From contig CACBYP010000002.1 in the NCBI GenBank assembly GCA_902543485.1, positions 103,697-167,696 on the forward strand: a DNA stretch of 64,000 bases, written 5' to 3'. Below the pieces are notes generated by a model, which made no database searches, had not been told where the DNA came from, and worked only from the letters and a program-made list of their open reading frames with translations. Source of the stretch: an uncultured Pelagibacteraceae bacterium. Lineage in GTDB: Bacteria > Pseudomonadota > Alphaproteobacteria > Pelagibacterales > Pelagibacteraceae. The position numbers and the translations under genes are program-made. This document shows positions 43,254-55,423 of the stretch, one piece after another (the stretch's first letter is position 1; each line of letters opens with the position of its first letter).

Positions 43254-43973
43254 ATGAAAGTAGAAATTATTAAGTGTCTGGAAGATAATTTTTCTTACAT
43301 TTTAATTAATGAAGCTAATAGAAATTGTTGTGTTGTTGATCCTGGTGAAGCAGATCCAATTATAAATTATTTACAGAAAAATAAATTAAATTTAAAATAT
43401 ATATTAAATACACATCATCATCATGACCATGTTGGCGGGAACGAAGAATTAAAAAAAAAATTTAATGCAGAGGTAATAGGTTATATTGGAGATAAAAATA
43501 GAATACCTCAAATTGATATTTGCTTAAGTGATGGTGAAATTTGGAAGAAGGATATTTTTGAAGCAAAAATATATCATGTCCCTGGCCATACAATAGGTCA
43601 TATCTGTTTTCATTTTTTTAAAAATAAGTTAATTTTTACAGGAGATACTTTATTCTCTATGGGATGTGGAAGAATTTTTGAAGGGAGTTATGAGCAAATG
43701 TACAACTCACTACAAGTTTTAAAAAATTTAGATAAAGATACAAAAATTTATTGTGGACATGAATATACTTTAAAGAATTCTGAATTTTGTTTAGCACAAG
43801 ATTCCAATAACAATGAATTACTAAACAAAATTAAAGAAATTAAAGAAAAAATTAAACTAGGTAAAACTAGTATGCCATCAACGATTGGTGAAGAACTTAA
43901 TTGTAACATTTTTCTTAAGTCAAACGATCTAGAAAATTTCAAAAAATTGAGGGATTTAAAGGATAATTTCTAA
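43254..43973 (+). CDS. gloB: Hydroxyacylglutathione hydrolase (glyoxalase II)
   Basis: This metal-dependent hydrolase cleaves S-lactoylglutathione to D-lactate and glutathione. The metallo-beta-lactamase fold has NTHHHHDHVGGN with the metal ligands, the VPGHTIGHICFHF histidine and GDTLFSMGCGRIFEG, followed by CGHEYTLKN; these are glyoxalase II patterns. Length is 239 residues. It is the last gene of the metX-metW-gloB set and is followed by a strong promoter for rplU. Confidence 0.95.
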   Translation: MKVEIIKCLEDNFSYILINEANRNCCVVDPGEADPIINYLQKNKLNLKYILNTHHHHDHVGGNEELKKKFNAEVIGYIGDKNRIPQIDICLSDGEIWKKDIFEAKIYHVPGHTIGHICFHFFKNKLIFTGDTLFSMGCGRIFEGSYEQMYNSLQVLKNLDKDTKIYCGHEYTLKNSEFCLAQDSNNNELLNKIKEIKEKIKLGKTSMPSTIGEELNCNIFLKSNDLENFKKLRDLKDNF

Positions 43974-43983
43974 GTTATTAACC

Positions 43984-44011
43984 TTGACTATGATGCAACC
44001 CAGACTATATT
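43984..44011 (+). promoter_or_regulatory. Sigma-70-type promoter of the rplU-rpmA operon
   Basis: TTGACT (43984-43989) and TATATT (44006-44011) are separated by 16 bases. Both hexamers match the consensus at five of six positions. The rplU ATG lies 27 bases further on. The gap between gloB and rplU is the only non-coding break for many kilobases, which supports it as the operon promoter. Confidence 0.7.
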
Positions 44012-44037
44012 GCTGACTATAAAAATTAGGGCTAACT

Positions 44038-44439
44038 ATGTCATTCGCAGTAATTCAAACAGGTGGTAAACAGTATAAAGTGAAAGCTGGAGAGATTCTC
44101 AAAGTTGAAAAGCTCGAAGATTCAAAAGAAAATTCAAAAATAGAGTTTAATGAAATACTAGCTTACGGAGATGATAAAAATTTAGAGTTAGGAGAGCCGA
44201 CAATTAGTGGAGCTAAAGTTGAAGCTGAATTAATAAAAAATGGAAAAAATAGAACAGTTCTTATTTTTAAAAAAAGGAGAAGGCAAAATTCGAGAAGAAA
44301 AAATGGTCATAGACAAAAATTTACAATGGTAAGAATAAGTAAAATCTATTCAAAAGATGGTAAAGTTATTTCTGAAGCAGAAAAAAGAAAAGAAATACCA
44401 TCAAAAAAAACAGTTGAAACAAAGGAAGCAGCTAAATAA
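44038..44439 (+). CDS. rplU: Large ribosomal subunit protein bL21
   Basis: The 133-residue protein starts MSFAVIQTGGKQYKVKAGE and has KKRRRQNSRRKNGHRQKFTMVRI, here abbreviated to KNGHRQKFT as the diagnostic block. It carries a charged C-terminal extension (about 105-133) beyond the usual 103 residues, ending KKTVETKEAAK, as seen in other alphaproteobacteria. It leads the rplU-rpmA-obgE operon. Confidence 0.97.
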   Translation: MSFAVIQTGGKQYKVKAGEILKVEKLEDSKENSKIEFNEILAYGDDKNLELGEPTISGAKVEAELIKNGKNRTVLIFKKRRRQNSRRKNGHRQKFTMVRISKIYSKDGKVISEAEKRKEIPSKKTVETKEAAK

Positions 44440-44449
44440 AAAGTAATTT

Positions 44450-44704
44450 ATGGCAACGAAAAAAGCAGGTGGATCGTCAAGAAACGGAAGAGATAGTGCA
44501 GGTCGTAGACTTGGTGTGAAAAAATATGGTGGCGAGATGGTTGTGCCTGGCAACATTATTGTAAGACAAAGAGGAACTAAAATATTTCCTGGAGAAAATG
44601 TTGGTATGGGTAAAGACCATTCGATATTTTCAGTTGTTAAAGGTAAGGTAGAGTTTAAAAAATCAAAATCTGATAGAACTTACGTTTCTGTAAAGCCCAA
44701 TTAA
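44450..44704 (+). CDS. rpmA: Large ribosomal subunit protein bL27
   Basis: This 84-residue protein has the bL27 N-terminus [18 protein letters not shown], which reaches into the peptidyltransferase centre, and [20 protein letters not shown]. No N-terminal extension needing cleavage is present, so it is the ordinary form. It lies 10 bases after rplU and 27 bases before obgE. Confidence 0.98.
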   Translation: MATKKAGGSSRNGRDSAGRRLGVKKYGGEMVVPGNIIVRQRGTKIFPGENVGMGKDHSIFSVVKGKVEFKKSKSDRTYVSVKPN

Positions 44705-44731
44705 TAGATACAACACTCACATAGTTGTTAT

Positions 44732-45715
44732 ATGAAATTTCTAGATCAAGTTAAGATATATGTAAAAGCTGGCAACGGAGGGTCGGGATCTCCAAGTTTT
44801 CGTAGGGAAAAATTTGTAGAGTTTGGTGGCCCTGATGGCGGCGATGGAGGGAAAGGAGGATCTGTAATTCTTATTAGTGAAAGAAATCTTAATACTTTGA
44901 TTGATTACAGGTATCAACAACACTTCAAAGCTGAAAGAGGAAAGGATGGAAGCGGAAAAAACAAAGCTGGGAAAGGTGGTGAAGATTTATATTTAAAAGT
45001 ACCTTTAGGAACACAAGTATTTGAAGAAGATAATAAAACACTTATTTATGATTTTAAAAGTCAGAAAGAGGAATTTTTAGTAGCAAGCGGAGGTAAAGGA
45101 GGATTTGGAAATACAAGATTTAAGTCCTCAACCAATAGAGCCCCAAAGAAATTTACAAAAGGGAGTCAAGGAGAGGAATTTTGGATTTGGCTTCAACTAA
45201 AAACAATTGCTGATATCGGTATCATAGGATTGCCCAATGCTGGGAAATCCAGCTTGCTTGCATCAATGACGAGTGCAAATCCAAAAATAGCAAACTATAA
45301 ATTTACTACAATTAATCCAAATCTTGGTGTTGCTAGTTATGATGACAAAGAAGTTACTTTAGCAGATATACCAGGCTTAATTGAGGGTGCTCATACCGGA
45401 ACTGGTCTTGGAATAAAGTTTTTAAAACATATAGAAAGGTGCAAAACTTTGCTGCATTTAATAGATATAACTGAAGATGATTTATTTATTTCTTACAATC
45501 AAGTCAGAAAAGAATTATCAAAATACAGTAAAGATTTAGTTAAAAAAAAAGAAATAGTAGTTTTAAATAAAACTGACTTAATTGATGAAGAAGAAAAAAA
45601 AGAGAAGATAAAAAAACTCAAGAATAAATTAAAAAAAAATATCTTTTTAATGTCAACAATGGATAAAAAATCAGTATCAGATATAAAGTCAAAGTTGGTA
45701 AACTATGTATCTTAA
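44732..45715 (+). CDS. obgE: GTPase Obg/CgtA
   Basis: This GTPase acts in 50S ribosome maturation and stress control. The Gly-rich Obg fold (about 1-158) includes FVEFGGPDGGDGGKGG. The GTPase domain shows GLPNAGKSSLLASM (G1), DIPGLIEGAHTGTGLG (G3) and LNKTDL (G4). The 327-residue protein ends shortly after the G domain, without the variable C-terminal extension. It overlaps proB by 11 bases. Confidence 0.97.
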   Translation: MKFLDQVKIYVKAGNGGSGSPSFRREKFVEFGGPDGGDGGKGGSVILISERNLNTLIDYRYQQHFKAERGKDGSGKNKAGKGGEDLYLKVPLGTQVFEEDNKTLIYDFKSQKEEFLVASGGKGGFGNTRFKSSTNRAPKKFTKGSQGEEFWIWLQLKTIADIGIIGLPNAGKSSLLASMTSANPKIANYKFTTINPNLGVASYDDKEVTLADIPGLIEGAHTGTGLGIKFLKHIERCKTLLHLIDITEDDLFISYNQVRKELSKYSKDLVKKKEIVVLNKTDLIDEEEKKEKIKKLKNKLKKNIFLMSTMDKKSVSDIKSKLVNYVS

Positions 45716-46811
45716 GGACTCCAAAACTGTAGTAATAAAAATAGGTTCATCTTTATTAATAAATGACAATAAAATTATTAGAGAAAAATGGCTTTTGGAA
45801 TTTGCTAAAGATATTAAAGAGTTACAAAAACTTAAAAAGAATGTTGTTATAGTGAGTTCTGGAGCAATTGCTTTAGGGTGTAAAAAATTACAATTAAATA
45901 AAAAAACTTTAAAGCTTGATAAAAGTCAAGCTGTTGCATCAATTGGACAAATAGAATTAATGAATCTTTTTAAAAAGACATTTAACTCAAATAAAATAAA
46001 TATTTCTCAAATTCTAATTACTTTAGAAGATACTGAACAAAGAAGAAGAGCTATAAATGCTAAAAGAACTTTCGAAAACTTATTTCAGCTTAATTTTGTA
46101 CCTGTTGTTAATGAAAATGATAGTATTGCAACTTCTGAAATAAAATACGGAGATAATGACAGATTAGCATCAAGAGTTGCACAAATATCAGGCGCAGATT
46201 GCTTAATATTATTGTCTGATGTTGATGGATTGTATTCTAAAAACCCAAAAATTCATAAAAATGCTAAATTGATTAAAGAAATAAAAAATATTGATTCTAA
46301 AATTGAAAATTTTTCAAGTAAAAGCACAAGTGAGTATGGTACTGGTGGAATGAAAACGAAAATTGATGCTGCAAAAGTATGTCAAGTCTCGGGTTGCTAT
46401 ATGGCTATTGCAAATGGTTTAATTAAAAGACCAATTAAAAATATACTAGAACATAATTCAGGGACATGGTTTTTGCCAAAAGTATCTAAATTAGATGCAA
46501 GAAAAAAATGGATAATTAGCTCTATATCTCCAAAAGGAGAAATTATTATAGATGATGGTGCTTTAAATGCTTTAAAAAATGGAAAAAGTTTATTAGCAGC
46601 AGGTATTAGAAAAGTTTCAGGAAAATTTGTTAAAGGTGATCATGTTAGAATTTTAGATAAAAATAACAAAGAATTTGCTAGAGGGTTGAGCAGTTTTGCA
46701 TCTGATGAGATATCCAAAATAAAAGGAGAACATTCTAACAAAATTAGTAATCTTTTAGGCTATTTTACAAAGTCTGAAGTTATACATAAAGATGATATGG
46801 TTAAAATTTAA
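45705..46811 (+). CDS. proB: Glutamate 5-kinase
   Basis: This is the first enzyme of proline synthesis, phosphorylating glutamate. The 368-residue protein has the amino-acid-kinase domain (about 1-260) with VIKIGSSLL, VSSGAIALG, NENDSIAT and FGDND-equivalent KYGDNDRLAS and TGGMKTKIDAA. A C-terminal PUA domain (about 275-368) with KSLLAAGIRKVSGKF is present, as in the full-length bacterial enzyme that is often feedback-regulated. It shares one base with proA. Confidence 0.96.
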   Translation: MYLKDSKTVVIKIGSSLLINDNKIIREKWLLEFAKDIKELQKLKKNVVIVSSGAIALGCKKLQLNKKTLKLDKSQAVASIGQIELMNLFKKTFNSNKINISQILITLEDTEQRRRAINAKRTFENLFQLNFVPVVNENDSIATSEIKYGDNDRLASRVAQISGADCLILLSDVDGLYSKNPKIHKNAKLIKEIKNIDSKIENFSSKSTSEYGTGGMKTKIDAAKVCQVSGCYMAIANGLIKRPIKNILEHNSGTWFLPKVSKLDARKKWIISSISPKGEIIIDDGALNALKNGKSLLAAGIRKVSGKFVKGDHVRILDKNNKEFARGLSSFASDEISKIKGEHSNKISNLLGYFTKSEVIHKDDMVKI

Positions 46812-48058
46812 TGAGTAAACTACTTAAAAAAATTGGATTGAATTCTAGAAAAGCTTTGAATTCAAGTATTAGTCCAAAAAAAAAGAATAAAGTTTTAAAA
46901 GATTTTGTAAAATTAATTGAGATTAATAAGAATAAAATTATTAGCGAAAATAAGAAAGATATTTTTTATGCAAGAGGAAAAAAATTAAAAGAAAACTTAA
47001 TTCAAAGACTCACTCTTAGTAATAATAAATTAAAAAGTATAATTGACTCTGTCAAAACTATTACTTCTTTTAAAGATCCTATAGATCAAATAACTTCCAA
47101 ATGGAAAAGGCCAAATGGACTTGAAATTAGAAGAGTTACAATACCAATAGGAGTTATAGGTGTAATATTTGAAAGTAGACCCAATGTTACTTCAGATGTA
47201 TCAGCACTATGTTTTAAATCTGGAAATGCTGTTATATTAAGAGGTGGTTCCGAAGCCTACAATAGTAATAAAATTTTAGTAAATTTATTTAGGAAAGCTC
47301 TAAAAAAAAATAAAGTAAACGAAAATTATGTCCAGTTTATAAATAACAAGAGCAGAAAACTCGTCGATTATTTATTATCAAAAATGGAAAACTCCATTGA
47401 TGTTGTAATACCACGAGGCGGAAAAAATTTAGTAAAAAAAGTTAAACAACTTTCAAAGGTTCCAGTTATTGGTCATTTGGAAGGAATTTGTCATACATAT
47501 ATTGATAAAGAGGCAGAAGATAATATGGCAAACAAAATAGTATTAAATGCTAAGTTGAGAAATACTAGTATATGTGGTGCAACTGAAACTCTCTTAATAC
47601 ATAAAAGTAAATCAAAATCAGTGAATTTAATTTTAAATTCACTAGCTAAAAGCGGTTGTAAAATTTTAGCTGATAGAAAAATAAGTAAATTATTTAAAGG
47701 CAAAACATATCCTGCCAATAATAATACTTGGTCAAAAGAACATCTTTCACAGATTATTTCAGTTAAATTAGTGAATAATGTCAAAGAAGCAGTTGCCCAC
47801 ATCAACAAATATGGAACTATGCATACAGATGCAATAGTAACCAAAAACAAAAATACAGCAAAATTCTTTATTAAGAATGTAAAAAGCTCTATTGCTATTC
47901 AAAATTCATCAACACAATTTGCTGACGGAGGAGAATTTGGTTTTGGTGGAGAAGTTGGAATTTCAACAAACACATTGCCACCAAGAGGTCCTGTCGGTCT
48001 AAATCAGTTAGTAAGTTATAAATATGAAGTTTATGGTTCAGGGCAAATTAGAAAATAA
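46811..48058 (+). CDS. proA: Glutamate-5-semialdehyde dehydrogenase
   Basis: This enzyme reduces glutamyl-5-phosphate to the semialdehyde in proline synthesis. The 415-residue protein has the family blocks IPIGVIGVIFESRPNVTSD, CFKSGNAVILRGGSEA, the active cysteine in LRNTSICGATETLL and FGFGGEVGISTN. It forms a coupled pair with proB and its last 35 bases are shared with nadD in another frame. Confidence 0.97.
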   Translation: MSKLLKKIGLNSRKALNSSISPKKKNKVLKDFVKLIEINKNKIISENKKDIFYARGKKLKENLIQRLTLSNNKLKSIIDSVKTITSFKDPIDQITSKWKRPNGLEIRRVTIPIGVIGVIFESRPNVTSDVSALCFKSGNAVILRGGSEAYNSNKILVNLFRKALKKNKVNENYVQFINNKSRKLVDYLLSKMENSIDVVIPRGGKNLVKKVKQLSKVPVIGHLEGICHTYIDKEAEDNMANKIVLNAKLRNTSICGATETLLIHKSKSKSVNLILNSLAKSGCKILADRKISKLFKGKTYPANNNTWSKEHLSQIISVKLVNNVKEAVAHINKYGTMHTDAIVTKNKNTAKFFIKNVKSSIAIQNSSTQFADGGEFGFGGEVGISTNTLPPRGPVGLNQLVSYKYEVYGSGQIRK

Positions 48059-48566
48059 AAAGATTGGTATACTCGGTGGATCGTTTGATCCAGCACATGT
48101 TGGTCATGTAAGAATTTCTAAATTAGCAAAAAAAAATTATAATTTGAGCCAAGTTATATGGGCTATAACAAAACAAAATCCATTTAAAAAAAATAATCCA
48201 AATGATCTATATAAAAGAACAGCTTATGCAAAAAAAATTAATAAAAATAATAAATTTATAAAAGTTAAATGTTTTGAAGAAATAATAAAATCTAATCGTA
48301 CAGTAGATTTAATTAAATATTTAAAAAAAAAATTTAAACATTCAGAAATATTTTTTTTAATGGGGGCCGATAACCTAATAAATTTTCATAAATGGAAAGG
48401 GTACAATTCAATAACTAAAATGTGCAAAATATTGGTATTTGATCGAAACGGATACAAATCAAAGGCTTTTAGATCTAAATCATTTAAGAAATATAATAAA
48501 AAAGCAGTTGAATTTATAAAGTTTAATAAAGTCAATATTTCATCTTCTCAATTAAGAAAAATTTGA
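48024..48566 (+). CDS. nadD: Nicotinate-nucleotide adenylyltransferase
   Basis: This enzyme makes nicotinate adenine dinucleotide from nicotinate mononucleotide and ATP. The nucleotidyltransferase motif is IGILGGSFDPAHVGHVRIS (HxGH equivalent), and the late ISSSQLRK corresponds to the (S/T)xxR motif. The 180-residue frame starts at 48024 inside proA; Met4 at 48033 is an alternative. Synteny proA-nadD-rsfS is standard in alphaproteobacteria. Confidence 0.94.
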   Translation: MKFMVQGKLENKKIGILGGSFDPAHVGHVRISKLAKKNYNLSQVIWAITKQNPFKKNNPNDLYKRTAYAKKINKNNKFIKVKCFEEIIKSNRTVDLIKYLKKKFKHSEIFFLMGADNLINFHKWKGYNSITKMCKILVFDRNGYKSKAFRSKSFKKYNKKAVEFIKFNKVNISSSQLRKI

Positions 48567-48583
48567 TACTCTTAGTTTAATTA

Positions 48584-48934
48584 ATGGAAAAAATATCAGC
48601 TCTTAAAGATGAAATAATCAAAACGCTTGATATTAATAAAGCCTTAGACATAGTTTCAATAGATCTCGAAGGAAAGTCATCAGTTGCGGACTTCATGATT
48701 ATAGCTAGTGGTACATCATCAAGACATATTCAAGCTTTATCTGAACAAGTTTTTGAAAAATTAAAAATTAATGGTGTGAGTAATTGTAAAATTGAAGGAA
48801 AAGACAGCAATGATTGGAAGCTTGTAGATGGAATAGACTTAATAGTTCATATTTTTAATCCTGAAAAAAGAAAATTTTACGAATTAGAAAAAATGTGGTC
48901 AGAATTAATTCCTAAAGAAAAACTGATCATATGA
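48584..48934 (+). CDS. rsfS: Ribosomal silencing factor RsfS
   Basis: RsfS binds uL14 and blocks 50S-30S joining in starved cells. The 116-residue DUF143/Iojap protein has VADFMIIASGTSSRHIQALSEQV and DGIDLIVHIFNPEKRKFYELEKMW, the family blocks. It follows nadD by 17 bases and overlaps ctpA by four. The rlmH gene, often found after rsfS, is not between rsfS and ctpA here. Confidence 0.96.
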   Translation: MEKISALKDEIIKTLDINKALDIVSIDLEGKSSVADFMIIASGTSSRHIQALSEQVFEKLKINGVSNCKIEGKDSNDWKLVDGIDLIVHIFNPEKRKFYELEKMWSELIPKEKLII

Positions 48935-50064
48935 AAAAAGTATACTTTATAGCTTCATTATTTTTTTTCATATTTACAAATCCAATTTTGAGTAATGAAA
49001 ACGATATTTACAAAAAAATTGATTTATTCAGCGAAGTCTTAGATAAAATTAATAAAGAATATGTTGATGAAGTAAACCAGAGTGAGGCAATGGATGCTGC
49101 TATAAACGGCGTTTTGCAATCTTTGGATCCTTATTCAGCATATATGTCTCCGGACTCGTTTAAAAATATGCAAACTGAGACTAGCGGAGAATTTGGAGGA
49201 TTGGGCATTGAAGTCAGTATGGAGGCTGGTGTCGTAAAAGTAATTTCTCCAATTGATAACTCGCCAGCTGAGGAGGTTGGTGTCAAAGCCGGAGATTACA
49301 TCGTTAAAATTGATGATGTTCAAGTTCAAGGAAAAACTCTTTCTGAAGCTGTAGAATTAATGAGAGGCCCAGTTGGATCTGATATAGAGATTACTGTTAG
49401 AAGAAGGGGAGAAAGAAAAGCACTTATATTTACAATTACAAGAGAAATTATACAAGTTGCATCTGTAAAGTCAGAAATTAAAGATGATCAAACAGCTTAT
49501 ATAAGATTAACATCATTCAATGAGAATAGTAGTAAACAAATAAAAAATAATATCAAAGAATTTAAGAAAAATAAGAAAATTAAAAATTACATATTAGATT
49601 TAAGAAACAATCCTGGTGGATTGTTATCTCAAGCAATAAAAATTTCAGATTATTTTTTAGAAAATGGAGAAATAGTTTCTACAAAAAGTAAAAGGAAGTA
49701 TGAAAATAGAAAATGGTTTGCAAAAAAAGGAGATATTATTGATGGGGAAACGATGGTTATTTTGATTAATTATGGGTCTGCATCAGCATCTGAAATTGTT
49801 GCAGGAGCACTACAAGATCACAAAAGAGCGATATTAGTAGGAGAGAGTACATATGGTAAAGGGTCAGTACAATCAATTATTCCTTTAGAAAATGAAGGTG
49901 CCATAAGACTTACTGTTTCTAAATACTATCTCCCATCGGGTAAATCGATTTCAAGAGTAGGTGTAAATCCAGATATAGTTATTGCTGAAGGTTCAGATGA
50001 ATTTAGAATAAATACAGATACTGATAACCAGTTGGAATTTGCTCTTAAATTATTAAATGGTTAA
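48931..50064 (+). CDS. ctpA: Carboxyl-terminal processing peptidase CtpA (S41)
   Basis: This exported serine protease has 377 residues with an N-terminal signal (about 1-22), a PDZ domain (about 90-165, GGLGIEVSMEAGVVKVISPI to SDIEITVRRRG) and the S41 catalytic domain. The Ser/Lys dyad is visible in NYGSASASEIVAGAL and STYGKGSVQSI. Such proteases process or degrade periplasmic and outer-membrane proteins and can control murein hydrolases. The order ctpA-rppH is common in alphaproteobacteria. Confidence 0.96.
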   Translation: MKKVYFIASLFFFIFTNPILSNENDIYKKIDLFSEVLDKINKEYVDEVNQSEAMDAAINGVLQSLDPYSAYMSPDSFKNMQTETSGEFGGLGIEVSMEAGVVKVISPIDNSPAEEVGVKAGDYIVKIDDVQVQGKTLSEAVELMRGPVGSDIEITVRRRGERKALIFTITREIIQVASVKSEIKDDQTAYIRLTSFNENSSKQIKNNIKEFKKNKKIKNYILDLRNNPGGLLSQAIKISDYFLENGEIVSTKSKRKYENRKWFAKKGDIIDGETMVILINYGSASASEIVAGALQDHKRAILVGESTYGKGSVQSIIPLENEGAIRLTVSKYYLPSGKSISRVGVNPDIVIAEGSDEFRINTDTDNQLEFALKLLNG

Positions 50065-50066
50065 GA

Positions 50067-50543
50067 ATGAAAGAAAAATTTCAAAAACTTCCGTTAAGGA
50101 ATGGTGTTGGTATCGCAGTCCTAAATAAAGAAAATAAGATATTTGTTGCAAAAAGAATTGATAATCCTGCTGATTTTTGGCAAATGCCTCAAGGCGGTAT
50201 TGATGAGGGTGAAAATTATTTTGATGCAGCGTTGAGGGAACTTGAAGAGGAAACAAGCATAAAGTCAGTAAAGCTAATTAAAGAAATAAGCAAATACACA
50301 ACTTACGATCTTCCTGATCGCCTCTTAGGAATTATTTGGAAAGGAAAATATAAAGGCCAAAAGCAAAAGTGGTTTATTGTAAAGTTTAATGGAGAGGAAA
50401 ATGAGATTAACATTAAAACTAAACATCCTGAATTTTTAGATTGGAAATGGATAGATATTAAAGATTTAACAACTAAAGTTGTAGATTTTAAACTTCATGT
50501 TTACCAAGAAATTCAAAAAGAACTAGAAAAAGTAGTTAATTAA
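50067..50543 (+). CDS. rppH: RNA pyrophosphohydrolase RppH
   Basis: RppH removes pyrophosphate from mRNA 5' ends and starts decay. The 158-residue Nudix protein has MPQGGIDEGENYFDAALRELEEETSI, which contains the Nudix box with GG-x5-E and REL-x2-EE (shown as the ALRELEEETSI core). NGVGIAVLNKENKIFVAKR is the N-terminal family block. It starts two bases after ctpA and its end overlaps the convergent atpC by 8 bases. Confidence 0.95.
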   Translation: MKEKFQKLPLRNGVGIAVLNKENKIFVAKRIDNPADFWQMPQGGIDEGENYFDAALRELEEETSIKSVKLIKEISKYTTYDLPDRLLGIIWKGKYKGQKQKWFIVKFNGEENEINIKTKHPEFLDWKWIDIKDLTTKVVDFKLHVYQEIQKELEKVVN

Positions 50544-50933
50544 GACTTATAGATTTTAGAACTTCGACTTTGTGGTTTAAAAGAAATCTTTTTTGATCAT
50601 CAATATTATCTTTAGATAATTCTGCTTCAGCACTGCTTATCGACTCAGATACAAAATTTTTATCAGCATCTTTTAAATCAAAAATTGAACTAGTTAATAC
50701 AGATAATGTATTGTCTTTAAATTCGACAATACCATCTTCAACATAGAAACTTTGTTCCTCAGATTCAGAGAATACCCTAATTATACCTGGTTTTAAAAAA
50801 GAGATAATTGGAATATGGTCTTTAAGAATACCAATCTCTCCTTCTACAGCAGGTATTACAACCTCAAATACATTGTCTTTAGAAAGAAAAGATTGTTCTG
50901 GATTAACAATATCTATATTAAAGAGATTACTCA

Positions 50934-50934
<1 letters not shown>
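50536..50934 (-). CDS. atpC: ATP synthase epsilon subunit
   Basis: This rotor subunit couples F1 to F0 and restrains ATP hydrolysis. The 132-residue protein has the N-terminal beta-sandwich: DIVNPEQSFLSKDNVFEVVIPAVEGEIGIL is the typical opening (shown by PAVEGEIGIL). The C-terminal helical part (about 90-132) is present. It ends the atpHAGDC operon and shares one base with atpD. Confidence 0.95.
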
Positions 50935-53239
<2,305 letters not shown>

Positions 53240-53245
53240 TTATAA

Positions 53246-54766
53246 TTATTTAATTCCTTTAATTAATTCTACTAATTGTTTTTCAATGTCTTCCTCAATC
53301 TTTCCAGTTTTGGCAATAGACTCCATAATCTCAGGCTTATCAGATTTACACTTTTGTAGAACTTTATTTTCAAAGTCGGCTACATCTTTAAGTTCAATAT
53401 CATCCAAATAACCTTTTACACCACAGAAAATTGATATAACTTGTTCTGCAACTGTCATGGGAGAATATTGTCCTTGTTTTAAAAGTTCAGTTAACTTCGA
53501 ACCTCTATTTAAAAGTTTCTGTGTAGATGCATCTAAATCAGATCCAAATTGAGCGAAAGCTGCCATTTCCCTGTATTGAGCTAACTCTAATTTAATTGAT
53601 CCAGCCACAGATTTCATAGCTTTAGTTTGTGCAGCTGATCCTACTCTAGATACGGATAATCCTACGTTTACTGCTGGTCTAATTCCTTGATTGAATAGTT
53701 CAGTTTCTAAAAATATTTGCCCATCTGTAATAGATATTACATTTGTTGGAATATATGCAGAAACATCACCTGCTTGTGTTTCAATAATTGGTAGCGCAGT
53801 TAAAGAACCTCCACCATTTTCATCACTTAATTTAGCAGCTCTCTCTAATAATCTACTATGTAAATAAAACACATCCCCAGGGTATGCTTCACGCCCCGGT
53901 GGTCTTCTTAATAATAATGACATTTGTCTATATGCAACTGCTTGCTTAGATAAATCATCGTAAATAATTAAAGCATGCATTCCATTATCTCTAAAATATT
54001 CTCCCATAGTACATCCTGTATAAGGAGCTAAAAACTGAAGAGGAGCAGAGTCTGAGGCTGTTGCGGAAACTATAGTCGTATATTCCATTGCACCAGCATC
54101 TTCTAAAGTTTTTACAATCTGAGCAACCGTTGATCTTTTTTGTCCAATTGCAACATATATACAATAAAGTTTTTTACTTTCATCGTCTGACTCATTAATT
54201 TTCTTTTGATTTATAATTGTATCGATAGCTACTGCAGTTTTACCTGTTTGACGATCTCCAATTATAAGTTCCCTTTGCCCTCTTCCAACGGGAATTAAGC
54301 TATCAATTGCTTTTAAGCCTGTTTGCATTGGTTCGCCAACTGATTGTCGTGGAATAATTCCTGGCGCCTTAACTTCAACTCTTTTTCTCTCTAAACTTTT
54401 ATCTAATGCTCCTTTTCCATCAATTGGATTTCCTAATCCATCAACAACTCTTCCTAAAAGTTGTTTTCCAACTGGTACATCAACAATCGCACCAGTTCTT
54501 TTTACAGTGTCTCCCTCTTTAATTTCTCTATCATCACCAAAAATTACAACACCAACGTTGTCACTCTCTAAGTTTAATGCCATTCCTTTAGAGCCATCGG
54601 AAAACTCAACCATTTCTCCTGCTTGAACATTATCCAAGCCGTAAATTCTTGCAATTCCATCTCCAACAGACAATACTTGTCCAACCTCTGAAACTTCAGC
54701 TCTATCGCCAAGTTTTTTTATCTGTTCTTTTAGTATTTTTGTTACTTCTGAAGGATTTATTTCCAT
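53246..54766 (-). CDS. atpA: ATP synthase alpha subunit
   Basis: This is the non-catalytic nucleotide-binding F1 subunit, 506 residues. Walker A is [15 protein letters not shown]; the arginine-finger region is in [18 protein letters not shown]. The N-terminal [12 protein letters not shown] helix contacts the delta subunit. It begins one base after the delta gene and is followed by gamma. Confidence 0.98.
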   Translation of the reverse strand: MEINPSEVTKILKEQIKKLGDRAEVSEVGQVLSVGDGIARIYGLDNVQAGEMVEFSDGSKGMALNLESDNVGVVIFGDDREIKEGDTVKRTGAIVDVPVGKQLLGRVVDGLGNPIDGKGALDKSLERKRVEVKAPGIIPRQSVGEPMQTGLKAIDSLIPVGRGQRELIIGDRQTGKTAVAIDTIINQKKINESDDESKKLYCIYVAIGQKRSTVAQIVKTLEDAGAMEYTTIVSATASDSAPLQFLAPYTGCTMGEYFRDNGMHALIIYDDLSKQAVAYRQMSLLLRRPPGREAYPGDVFYLHSRLLERAAKLSDENGGGSLTALPIIETQAGDVSAYIPTNVISITDGQIFLETELFNQGIRPAVNVGLSVSRVGSAAQTKAMKSVAGSIKLELAQYREMAAFAQFGSDLDASTQKLLNRGSKLTELLKQGQYSPMTVAEQVISIFCGVKGYLDDIELKDVADFENKVLQKCKSDKPEIMESIAKTGKIEEDIEKQLVELIKGIK

Positions 54767-55321
54767 TTATGCCTCTATCATTTGTTTTTGAATTTGTTGC
54801 AGTTTATTTTTAATAGAATTATCTACCATTGTGCTTCCCACTTTTAATACCAAACCACCAATTAAACTTGGGTCAAATTTATAATTTAATTGTATCTTTG
54901 CTCCAAAGTTTTGAGATAACTCTTCTTTAATTTTAGAAATATCTGTTTCATTAAGTTCTTTAGCTGAAAAAAGCTCTGCTTTTATCTCACCTCTAGCTTT
55001 CGAGCACACCTCTATAAAATCACTTAAAATTTTTTCTAAATAAAAAAATCTTCTTTTTTGTATTAAAAAAACCAGAAATCTTTTTAAAAGATTATCAAAA
55101 TTGTTTTTTTCAGAAATTGTTTCAATAACTCTAGTTAAATCCTCAATGCTTGTCGTGGGGTTTTTAATTAAATATCTAAATTCTTCACTCTCATTTATGA
55201 GTCTAATTATTGCAACAACTTGTTCCTCTACTTTTGTTAGAGATTTATCTTCATTAGCCAGCTCAAATAATGCTTGTGCGTAACTGTTATTAGAAGTTAT
55301 TGATATTTTGTTTTCGCTCAA
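54767..55321 (-). CDS. atpH: ATP synthase delta subunit
   Basis: This stator subunit ties F1 to the peripheral stalk (OSCP equivalent). The 184-residue protein starts with SYAQALFELANEDKSL and has the C-terminal LNYKFDPSLIGGLVLKVGSTMVDNSIKNKL block. It opens the F1 operon. F0 subunits a, b and c are not in this window, as alphaproteobacteria keep F0 and F1 in separate operons. Confidence 0.95.
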   Translation of the reverse strand: MSENKISITSNNSYAQALFELANEDKSLTKVEEQVVAIIRLINESEEFRYLIKNPTTSIEDLTRVIETISEKNNFDNLLKRFLVFLIQKRRFFYLEKILSDFIEVCSKARGEIKAELFSAKELNETDISKIKEELSQNFGAKIQLNYKFDPSLIGGLVLKVGSTMVDNSIKNKLQQIQKQMIEA

Positions 55322-55359
55322 TTTATACTCTCAATTGTGAAGATGTTTAAAATTTCGCT

Positions 55360-55388
55360 TAGATAACATACGAATTATCAGTCTTCAA
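55360..55388 (-). promoter_or_regulatory. Sigma-70-type promoter of the atpHAGDC operon
   Basis: On the reverse strand TTGAAG (55388-55383) and TATCTA (55365-55360) are 17 bases apart, in the 102-base gap between priA and atpH. The -35 is good and the -10 is a partial match. This gap is the only break in the leftward run from sucC to atpC large enough for a promoter. Confidence 0.5.
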
Positions 55389-55423
55389 GGCTCAGATTGT
55401 GAAAAATGGTAAGATTTAATGGG